Source: Candidatus Fibrimonadaceae bacterium (lineage in GTDB: Bacteria; Fibrobacterota; Fibrobacteria; Fibrobacterales; Fibrobacteraceae). From it: a DNA stretch of 33,814 nt. Position numbers and translations under genes: made by a program. A model generated the notes under the pieces. The model was not told the origin of the DNA. It searched no databases and was given only the letters and a program-made list of their open reading frames with translations. Of the stretch, positions 1 to 10,300 are shown piece by piece. The stretch lies in NCBI GenBank assembly GCA_031286305.1, contig JAITUM010000093.1:1-33814 (forward strand), read 5' to 3'. Position 1 is the stretch's first letter; the number at the start of each line of letters is the position of its first letter.

Positions 1-802
1 CACGACCCTCGCTACGACCTTTAGCTTCGCCGCGACCAAAGCCTTCTTCCCTAGCGTACTTCAACGCAGCATACCTGTCACGCTCATTCTTCATAGAAGC
101 CTCATAACTATCTCTCTCACTAAGAGTAAAATTAGAAATTCTGGCAATATCAAAAATCTTATCAAACACTTCTTCGCTAAACTCTGAAGGTTTCTCCCTA
201 AGCTTGTGGGCATTACGTAAGGAAAACATGAGCCTATCCTGCAGGGTCTTACACTCGCTCTTGTTTTTTTTGAATTTGCCAAGCCGAACAAATACCAAAT
301 TTATGTAACCATACCTGATTTCAGGATAATTGTCATTGGAAAGAGAAAGATATTGAACAATATCATTGTTTCCAAAGTCAAGGTCAAAATTAAGGAAACT
401 CAAGGAATAAACTGCTGGGTAGTTAAAATCCCAATTCCCTTTTTTGCCGCTTTTGGTTATTGCCATGCAGGCGTAAAAAAGGACTCTTTTGATAAAATAG
501 GCTTGTTTTCCCACCTGAACCTCCACAAGAAATTTGCTTCCTTGTGAATCTTCGCAGAGTATATCAAAAACAGAATCCCTGTTTTCTATGGTTTCTCCCG
601 GAACATAGGGATTTTTGATATCCACATCCACAATTGGGTATGTTAATTTTTTCTCTAGAAAGACATTGAGCATCACAATGAGCGGCTCTTTGTCTTTTTC
701 GTTGGCGAATGTTTTTTTGAATGGCATATCCACCGTTAAATCGGCGTAATATCCTGCGTCAGCTTCTGCATTAACATCAGCGTCCATATCTTTTTCGACC
801 AT
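1..802 (-). CDS. Rpn family recombination-promoting nuclease / PD-(D/E)XK nuclease family putative transposase (partial; C-terminus beyond window edge)
   Basis: Manual translation of the reverse complement from ATG at 802 stays open to position 1: MVEKDMDADVNAEADAGYYADLTVDMPFKKTFANEKDKEPLIVMLNVFLEKKLTYPIVDVDIKNPYVPGETIENRDSVFDILCEDSQGSKFLVEVQVGKQAYFIKRVLFYACMAITKSGKK...ERDRYAALKYAREEGFGRGEAKGRSEGR. The D-x(n)-E-V-Q-V core and charged 'YAREEGxxxGxxxGxxEG' tail are typical of the family. Absent from the ORF track because no stop lies inside the window. Confidence 0.88.
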   Translation of the reverse strand, partial: MVEKDMDADVNAEADAGYYADLTVDMPFKKTFANEKDKEPLIVMLNVFLEKKLTYPIVDVDIKNPYVPGETIENRDSVFDILCEDSQGSKFLVEVQVGKQAYFIKRVLFYACMAITKSGKKGNWDFNYPAVYSLSFLNFDLDFGNNDIVQYLSLSNDNYPEIRYGYINLVFVRLGKFKKNKSECKTLQDRLMFSLRNAHKLREKPSEFSEEVFDKIFDIARISNFTLSERDSYEASMKNERDRYAALKYAREEGFGRGEAKGRSEGR

Positions 803-857
803 AACTGGTTCTCCTATTTTTTGTGTATACTTGTTAGACGGAAAAAACGGGAAAAAA

Positions 858-868
858 AATATAGAAAG
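858..868 (-). promoter_or_regulatory. -10-like box CTTTCTATATT upstream of the Rpn-family gene
   Basis: AATATAGAAAG on + strand; matches the recurring TTTWCTATATT motif of this window. Confidence 0.45.
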
Positions 869-910
869 TGCAAAAAAAGTGAAAAAAGACGAAAAAAGTG
901 CATCTTATTC

Positions 911-1002
911 GGCATTTCCTATGCCTCACCCCTTCGGGGCCAGCTTTTAGCTGTTCGCCTAATGGCACTTCCTGTGCCCGGCGTGCAACTATGAGTTGAC
1001 GC
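911..1002. repeat. Array of short consecutive hairpins
   Basis: GGCAT-TTCCT-ATGCC (911-925), CCCC-TTC-GGGG (929-939), CAGCT-TTT-AGCTG (941-953), GCC-TAAT-GGC (957-966), GGCAC-TTCCT-GTGCC (964-978), GCGTgCAACT-ATG-AGTTGACGC (981-1002). Confidence 0.75.
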
Positions 1003-1007
1003 TTTGA

Positions 1008-1031
1008 CCCTATACCCCATACCCTATACCC
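1008..1031. repeat. Heptanucleotide tandem repeat CCCTATA/CCCCATA/CCCTATA/CCC
   Basis: Direct reading; period 7 bp. Confidence 0.85.
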
Positions 1032-1037
1032 AAACAT

Positions 1038-1067
1038 TGAGTTAATCATTAATTACTTTACTATATT
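1038..1067 (+). promoter_or_regulatory. Promoter-like module TGAGTTAATCATTAATTACT + TTTACTATATT upstream of the giant secreted protein gene
   Basis: The 20-mer TGAGTTAATCATTAATTACT is repeated exactly at 33602-33621 (opposite strand); followed by TTTACTATATT (1057-1067). Confidence 0.55.
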
Positions 1068-1175
1068 CCTGTCATAACTATGACAGAAAGCATGTATTTG
1101 GAGTTTTGCAATTGTTTTGGGCGAAAGCTGCCCGTAGTGGGTCTATACCCTGCTGCACCTCATGCCTATAGTAGC

Positions 1176-1245
1176 AGAGCAGAGCAGAGCAGAGCAGAGC
1201 AGAGCAGAGCAGAGCAGAGCAGAGCAGAGCAGAGCAGAGCAGAGC
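1176..1245. repeat. Pentanucleotide microsatellite (AGAGC)x14 in the leader of the 3551-aa ORF
   Basis: Fourteen uninterrupted AGAGC units, about 100 nt upstream of the ATG at 1348. Confidence 0.97.
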
Positions 1246-1347
1246 GTGTCAAGATAAGATAGAAAATTACTTTTTTTGTCTGAATTTCAATTTGAATGAT
1301 TTTAGTAGTGGCGGGTATTTCACCCTTTCAAACCATAGGAGTTCCTT

Positions 1348-4300
1348 ATGAATAGGTCTAATTTTACTTTTTTTGCGGTTTTGCTGGCATTGCTGGCTTC
1401 AGCGGCGTGGGGGCAACAGCTTAGTGGTGCTGGGACTCCAGGTGATCCATTCCGCATTGAGAGTGATGCGGATATGAGTACCTTTAGAGATTGGATTAAT
1501 GAAGGTAGGAATGTTAGTAGCCATTATCGGGTGACGCGAGATATTACTTGGTGGACTAACGTGGGACGCATTGGGCATCCCGACAGGCCTTTCAGGGGGA
1601 CTTTTGATGGCGGTGGATATACGATAAATTTTGCTGGCGGTATAAACATGGGGGGTATTGACTATGTTGGTTTTTTCGGTTGTGTTAACGGCGCAACTAT
1701 CAGGAATCTGACCATTGAAGGAAACCATATTGATGGACAAGGTTATGTTGGTGGTTTAATCGGGTATGCCACAGGCTCTATTAATCTTCACAATGTGCAT
1801 GTCAGATTAACTGGCACGTCAGATACATATTGGTCTTATTGGGGCGGTTTGATTGGAAATGTGGGTGATGTTAGTACTATAAATATTACTTCCAGTTCCG
1901 CTATAGTTGCCGGTGTACGTTTTCGTAATTCTGGTAATACTATTTGGGGCGGCGGTTTGATTGGGCGTATTGGTGCAAGCGGCACGGCGAATATTACCGA
2001 TTGTATGGCTTCTATAATTATTAGAGATCAAAACAACAACCACCAATATATAGGCGGGCTTATTGGCTCCATATCGGGAGGCGTATCTAAAATAACGCGT
2101 TCCGTTGCCATATCAAATATTAGCAACTCACCGAATGTCTCTACTTCTAGAGGTCCGTTTATCGGCTATTCTGGAGGCAATCTTACTTTAAATGCGTGTT
2201 ATCATAATTTACCAACCCACGAATTTATAGGACATAATAGTAATATTGCTTCTACTATAATAAATAATTCAGACGGAAATATAACCAGCTGGACAGGGAA
2301 CGACCGTGTTTATAGTGCCTTGGAACGTCGTGATGATTCTGGCGCGACTATCAGAAGTGAGAATCGCGGTAATGAAAGTTGGGGATTCGATCATCCCGTC
2401 AATAACCGTCCTAAATTGTCGAAAACGGGTTATGCGGTGTTGGTAACCGCAGGCGGAAATATTGGTAAAATCACCGATCATCGCTTTGCTTCGTCAACAT
2501 CGTATTACGTAAATGCCGATCAGACACTAACCATTGAATCAAATCTCCAACCCAACTCGCGACAACTTGTAGAATATACTTTTACACCAGCTTATACACC
2601 AAGCTCCGGTGCTACTACCCATACTCTTACCAGAACAGGAAACATAGGAAACCTTACCGCTCGCGTTAACGGAACGGTAAGCGCAAAAATTATCAATATT
2701 CCAACCCCTTCTTCACTAAGTGCCACTTTTGATCAATTTGCAAGAAATGGCGGGCAAGTGACACTCAATTGGAGTTTCAGCAATCCTAGCAGTCTGAGTG
2801 GCAGTTTTTGGGTTTATCGTCGTGAAGGAACATTAGATAATTGGACCAGACGTAATGCCACAGGCATTGCTTTGTCAAACAACTCGTCTTATACTGATGA
2901 TACAGAATTCAACAAAACTTATCGATACGCTGTAGTTTATCAGGAGTTTGATATGCCAGCTACATCTTTAGCGAGTTTCCCAAGCACAAATTCGCCGGCT
3001 GTTCAGTACCAAACATTACCAAACGTAAATACAACCCCCGTATTTTTCCCACTTACAGCACAACCAGGTGCTTTAAATGGAGAGATTAATATATCATTTC
3101 TTCCTCATATTAATTTTAACACCGGAAACTTTGATATAGAATTCAGAACTAAAGCTATGGGGACTACTGGTTGGGGTATTTGGAGTGCTCTGTCAGGTGG
3201 CACAGGTTCTCTTGACGGAAGAAACGAGCCATATTCTCGCACACATGGAAATCTTAGCCATTGCAACGACTATGAATATAGAGTAAGTTTTCCCCTTTAC
3301 GATGTACGTTATACTGTGCAGTCAGCAACTGCAAAACCTCGAAGCAACGTAGCATTTATAGACAATAAGCCTCTTAAAGTTTCTAAAGGTGAATACGCTA
3401 ATCAAGTGCGTTTGGAATGGACTATTAGAAATAGTACCACTCAGGAAACTTACCGCATGTCACGTAGGACTGCAGCTACTAACAGCATTCCTGCCGGTCC
3501 GTGGGTCAATCTCGAGATTGTAACAAGCAACACGGCGACAACTTATTGGAATGATAATAACGCTCTTACAGGCGTTTTTTATGACTATATGGTAGAGCTC
3601 ATTCGAGATTGTACCGCCGATTCAATAACCACGGTAACCACGGTATCGACAGCAAAAGATATAGGTTTTACGCAAGCTTTCGGTACGGTTTCGGGGCGCA
3701 TTACTTTCGGAGCCGGAAACGCGTCGCCAAATGTAAACGTGCTGGTGCAGAGAAATGAACTCTCGGAAGGTGAGAACCAATATCGTTCTCTGAGGTCTAC
3801 AGGTGGTGGGCAAAAGTTTGAATGGCTTGCGAATCCGGTTAGTAATTTTAATGATATTTGGACATCCGGAAGGTGGACTTTGCAATTCTGGGTAAATCCT
3901 GATGCTAATAATACTGGAACAAGAGTTATCGGTAATATAGGCGGTCAAGATATTTCGATGATCGCAGTAACTGGTGGTTATCAGATTTTTACTGCTATGC
4001 AAACAGCAACTACGGCTCGTTCAGCAATTATTCCCTCCAATCATTTTTCACATATAACCATTACAAGGGATGGAAGTAATGTCAATATTTATACGGTTGT
4101 TGACAAAGATTCAAGTAACATCAGTATTGCAAACACTTCGTTTACCACAAATGTGTCAATGACAGCACCGGCTGCAGCTAACAGCAAAATAAGTTTAGGG
4201 CACAGTTTGTGGGGTAATATTGACGATGTTCGCTTTTGGAACCGTGCGCTTGATTCGGCTGAAATTAGGCGCAACTACAGCCGTCTTTTAGTCGGCAACG

Positions 4301-7300
4301 AAAACGGTCTGCGCGGTTACTGGACTTTTGATGATGGGTTACCAGGTTACGCTTTTGACATGAGTCGCGTGGGAACGGTATATAACGGCAACCACGCTAC
4401 AACCAATACACTTGCATTCAATACCAACGTGCCCAACGAAACCTATCAGCTCGCGCTTAAAGGCATCACCGACGCCAACGGCAACTATCAAATAGGCGGC
4501 ATTCCATACCAAGGCGAAGGCACAAGCTACTCCATTATCCCCATGCTTGGTGTGCATCAGTTCAACCCCACGCAGCAGCTACGTTATATCAGCCCAACAT
4601 CAATGGTTCACAACGGCACCGATTTTACAAATATATCGTCGTTTGAAGTATCCGGAACTGTAGTTTACGAAGGCGGAACTTATCCGGTGGAAGGTTGTAC
4701 GTTTGAAATTGATGGAATACAGGTTACTCTCGACGGCAAACCTGTAACTAGTAGTTCCGACGGCAGATTTGAAATAAGTGTACCGATTGGTACACACAAA
4801 GTACAAGTCAAAAAGCCAGGACACACTTTTGTCAACGATGGTTATTTGACCGATGGCAATGGTAAAGATCTCAATTACAATGCTCCATTAAGCGAAGTTA
4901 AATTCTATAACACAACACGAGTGAAACTAATAGGCCATATTGTTGGAGGCAAGCTCGAGCATGAAAAAACATCGGGCTTTGGTTTGCGTACAAACAACAT
5001 TGGTTCCAATGCGATAACATTAACCGCAGCCAAAAATTATAGCTTAGCGACAGAGCAAAAAAACACGGTCTTTCAGCATAATACTGGTGACAAATGGGCA
5101 AATTGGACATATCCTAATAATATTAGGCGAGATAGTACTTTTATGAAAATTGAAGAGAATACTATAACCATTACAGTTAGCTCTGCAACCGGCGAATACG
5201 TAGCGTGGGTATATCCCGAACTCTATAATATCCAAAATATTTCTGCTGGTAATTATGGTGCCATTTACGACCGTAACGAATCGTTTGATCTTCGTGATGC
5301 ACCTATTATGGACGATAGGATGTTGCAAAGTAGTGTATATTCATGGCCTGATTCAGTTTTTGTACCTCAACAGGGAAATAGAGCGGCATATTGGGAACAT
5401 ATCACACGCGAAGATACAGTTCGTTATCATAGAGAATGGAGTTTTTACCATCAGGAACAACCGAGCTTTACTATACAGCAGCTTGTGAATGAACAAGTAG
5501 TAAACTATTTTGGCGATAAAGAATTTGAATTAGACAATGCTACCATTGATCTAGTAACGCTTGCTGAAGGAAAGCCACCTTTTTATCACTTTGATAAACC
5601 GATTTTCCGTCAAGGCGAACAATATTCATTCGCTTTATCAGCCTTTGAGGAATACTATAACCCGAAAACCGATGTTGCAAATGTCGTTCCTGTTGCCGGT
5701 GGCACCGTTTCATTTATAGGTGAAATGCTAATGGAAACTAACCCTGCGCCTATTGAACTTGATTCGCTAGGGCAAGGCGTTTTCAGTTTCCTTGGCGGTA
5801 TGGCAGACCTTACCACTGGCATTAGAAATTTAAGCGCAAGGATTCGCATAGACAACCTTTCTTACGATTCCGAAACCTTTGGTACCACAGGATTGAGTGC
5901 TTACGTTCTTGGAGGCAGAAGCACCGGCACCGATTTTGTTACTGCAGCAAGCGATAAAATAGATTTTATTTTACATGATCCACCTGGGTCAAATAGTTAC
6001 GCTTATATAGAGAAAGGCACTGTCTTTAGTACTACCTATGAGAAGAATTATACTGACAAGTTTAGATTACAAACCGAATTAGCTGGTATACTCGGAGTGA
6101 AAACAATCACTTTAGCTGGCATGGGTGTAATGATTGGAGGAGAATTAGAAACTACAAATAAAATTGGAGCTGGAATTGAAGTCGAAACCAGAAATATTCA
6201 CAATAGTAAAAAAGTGGAAACTTTTACTTTTACCGACCGCGTTGAAACTTCTTCCGAGCCTGAGTTTGTAGGGCATCACGCTGACGTGTATGTAGGAAGA
6301 GGTACAAACACGCTCTATGGTTTGACCAACAATATTACAATAGGCAAAACCAATGATTTTGGTGATCCATCTGATGTGCTACTCACCATAGGTGATTACA
6401 CTATAGGTAAACAAACAGCTCTTGCAATGGGTATGGACTTTGGTACGGTATTTTACTATACTGGCTACGAAATAGAAAACATTATGATTCCAAAATGGAA
6501 GGATGTTTTGAAAAATTTGTTTGTTTTTAGCGAAGAAAACATTAATACTGCTACTATTAAAAATCCGGTATATGTATCCAAATTACCTGCCAATGATCCC
6601 AATTTCGGAACACGAAACGATGATGTAGAGGTTTGGGGTACCGAAGCAACAAACGATTTAGAAAATGGACCAAGTTATAAGATGATACTGCCAGACGCAC
6701 TGAAAGAAAAAATGCGAGCAGGATTGGATATTGCTGGAGGAGCGAAAGAAACAATAGAAGTTACCGATTCAATTGCTCATTTAAACCTAATAATCAAACA
6801 ATGGGAAAAATATTTGGCAGATAATGAAAAACGAAAAATAGATGCAATAAATAATAATCAGTATAAGTCAGGTGATAATATTAGTTTCGGATCTGGCGTT
6901 ACTATTGAAAAAAGCCATGACTACACAAAAGAGACTGGCAAGACAGTAGGTAGTGAGTTTGAAGGAAATGCATTAGTTTTTACAGAATTAGGATTTAAAG
7001 CTTTAGGAGTGGGTTGGGAATTAAAAGGCGAAGCAAGCACTGGAGTCTCAACAGGTTCCTCAACAACCAATGATACTTTAAAGTCTAATACCGTAGGTTT
7101 CGTTCTTTCTACAGGCGGCACAGAGGATCAAATCACGGTTGATTACACATTAGATCATAAAAGCATACCCGCTACCTTCATGTTCCGTACACGCGGCGGT
7201 CGCACCAGCTGCCCTTACGAATCTGAAATAAGAACCAAATACTTTGAGCCGGGCAACCACATAATCAACGAAGGCACAATGCAAATTGAAGTACCAAAAA

Positions 7301-10300
7301 TAGCAGTTTCAGGTGGAGCAAATCGCCTACAAGTACCCGCTACACGTGCAGCTTCGTTCGCACTCGACATCACCAACGAATCTGAAACCAACGGCACAGG
7401 CTGGTTCAAACTCACAGTTGACGAATCCACCAATCCACACGGCGCTGTGTTAAAAATAGACGGAATGCCCATCGCCAACGGGCGCTATTTCTCGGTTCCT
7501 TCCGGACAAGTATTGAAAAAAACACTCACAGTAGAAAAAGGACCAAATGAAGACGTCTATGAAAATATTCACCTAATCTTAGCTTCCGATTGCGACCCGG
7601 ATTTATCGGATGAAATCATAATAACCGTTGAATTCTTACCCTCGTGCTCTGAAGTTGCAATAAAATCTCCCTACGATAACTGGCTTATCAACACCGCCAC
7701 CGGCGACAGCATTATGGTAGAGTTAGAAAACTACGATGTCAACTTCACCAACTTTAGCTATGTAGAATTGCTATATCGTTTAAAGTCCGCTCCGCAATGG
7801 TCAAGTGCCATGAAGTTTTATTCCGATCAAACACGTTACGACCAAGCTCAAGGACCAAAAACGCTACTCGGAACAGAATCAAGCATCAAATATTGGTGGT
7901 ACAAAGACCAAAAAATCGACGGTGAATACGAATTCAGTGCTCGTACTATTTGCGAAACAATAGGCGATCAGTTTGTAGCGGATTATGCCACGCCTGCTAT
8001 TAGCGGCGTTATGGACATGAACCCTCCCCGTTCCCTCGGCTTCGCCTCCCCCGCCAGCGGCATTCTCGGCATAGGCGACGAACTCTCAATCACCTTCAAC
8101 AAAGACATCCAAACCGGCATGCTCACGCAAAATAACTTCAGCATAACCGGCGTACTCAACGCCCAAGAAATCGCCGAACCAAGCGCAGGCATCAACTTCA
8201 CCGGCGGCACACAGCAAGCAAAAACCGAACTGCCAATCTACACCGGCGGCTCATTCTCCATAGAAACTTGGTTTAAACACGATGTAGGCAAAGGCGGCAC
8301 CCTCTTCGCTTTTGGCAACTCAAACAACAACAGCATATCGCTCGGCTTCAATGATGCAGGCCGTGCCGTACTCAAAGTTGGCGAAGAAACATACACCTCC
8401 ATAAACTACATCGCAGGCGACCAAACATGGAAATTCATCGCAATGGCTTACGACCACACCAATAACAGCGTATCGGTTTACGAATATGAAGGCGCAACAA
8501 ACAATGTGCTCTTTGCCAACAGAACGCTTACTGCCATTCCCCCAACGCAAGGGCAACTTATCGTAGGCAACAACGTAGCGGGCAACAGCGGCTTCACCGG
8601 TGCAGTTTCACAACTACACTTCTATGGCGCAAAACGTACCGAAGCAGATATTGCTGCAAGCAAAAGCCTTAGCAAATCCGGCAGAGAACACGGGCTTATA
8701 GGCTACTGGGCAATGGATGAAATCGAAGGAACAGTCGCCGTTGACAAAGCACGCGCCAGAAATCTCATGCTGAGTGCGGCTGACTGGTACGTATATCCGT
8801 CTGGCTACGCAATGCAAACTGGTAACGGCAATCATTTCTTCATCCCAACTGCCACCTACCCGCTAAACGAATTCAGCGACTTCACGCTTGAGTTCTGGTT
8901 CCGCAACGCAAGTGGCAGCCAAACCAACAATGTGATTTTCAGTGCAGATAACGGTTATATAGCCGTAAACGCAAGTGGCGGGTTAACGCTTTACAAAAAA
9001 GACGGAACAGAAAATCGTGTACTAACCACAAGCAACCTTATGGATACCAAATGGCATCATGTTGCAATGTCTGTACGTCGTAGCGGAAATGTGAATGTTT
9101 ACATTAACGGACAAAATACAGCAACATTCTCCGAAACTTTGTTAGAATCCTTTGCAAGCGGTTTCTACTACTTTGGAGCAAAACGCACGCCAACAAACAC
9201 CTTCGAAAACTACTTCGCAGGCTACTTCGATGAAATTCGTATATGGAACAGCGCCCTCACTCGCGATGGTATTGTGCTGAACAAAAACAGCAAATTGCGC
9301 GGCAACGAAGCAGGATTACTGGCATACTATCCATTCGAAACCTACACGAAACAGCAAAACAATCTAATTTCTGTAACACCAACAGACAACAATATGGTTG
9401 ATGCTTCCATGGCAGCAAGCGGTGCTACAACATCCACAATTTCCGTGCCTGTAAAAGACGCACGTCCGGTTGAAAGTGTGCCGTTTAGTTATGTTGCCTC
9501 AAACAACAAAATTGTCTTCACTATCGACCCCGCATACTTTGCTCGCGTAGAAGGCTCAACACTCACCCTTGCCGTAAAAGATGTGCGCGATATGCGCGAC
9601 AACAAAAGCAATACGGAACAGTGGACAGCCTTTGTTCGCCGCAATGCACTTCAGTGGGATAGAGAACCCGTCTATATGAGCATGGAAGAAGGTGAAAGCC
9701 GCAGCTTTACAGCAAAAATCACCAACACAGGAGGCACAACTGTAAGCTATAGCGTTGAAAACTTGCCTTCATGGCTGAGCATAGTAAATAGCGTTGGCAA
9801 CTTAGCGCCAATGGCAAGCAGAGACTTAACATTTGTCGTAGTTCCCGGTGTGAACATCGGTAACTACGAAGCAACAATTGGCCTTACAAGCGGCAACGGC
9901 ATAACCGAGGCTCTGAGCGTTCAGCTCAAAGTTTCCGGAAAACGCCCGAATTGGATAGTTAATCCCAATGATTTCGAAGGCTCCATGAGCATCACGGGTA
10001 GAATCGAAATCAACGGCGTGCTCAGCGAAAATACTGAAAATGTGCTGGCTGCCTTTATTGGAGACCAGTGCGTTGGCACAGCCTCGCTTACATACATTAG
10101 CCCAAGCAATGCCTATTTTGTGTTCTCAAATGTTTACGGCAATGCCGCGCATAACAATCAACCTGTAACATTCAAGCTTTGGGATGCCTCCACCGGGCGC
10201 ATTTATCCGAAAGTGGAAACCTCGGTAAGCAATATTCGCTTTACACCTACAAGCGTTTTAGGTTCTCCGCTTAATCCGGTTATATTTAACGCGTTGGATG

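Noticed and set aside
91-291. 66-aa minus-strand ORF in the track
   Set aside because: Alternate frame of the open Rpn-family reading frame (1-802 minus).
1080-1262. 60-aa ORF through the AGAGC tract as a real protein
   Set aside because: The SRAEQ repeat is just the translated microsatellite and I found no clear RBS; kept only as a possible uORF.
1336-1350. Translational fusion of the AGAGC uORF to the giant protein through slippage
   Set aside because: A TAG in the giant gene's frame at 1336-1338 blocks read-through regardless of repeat number.
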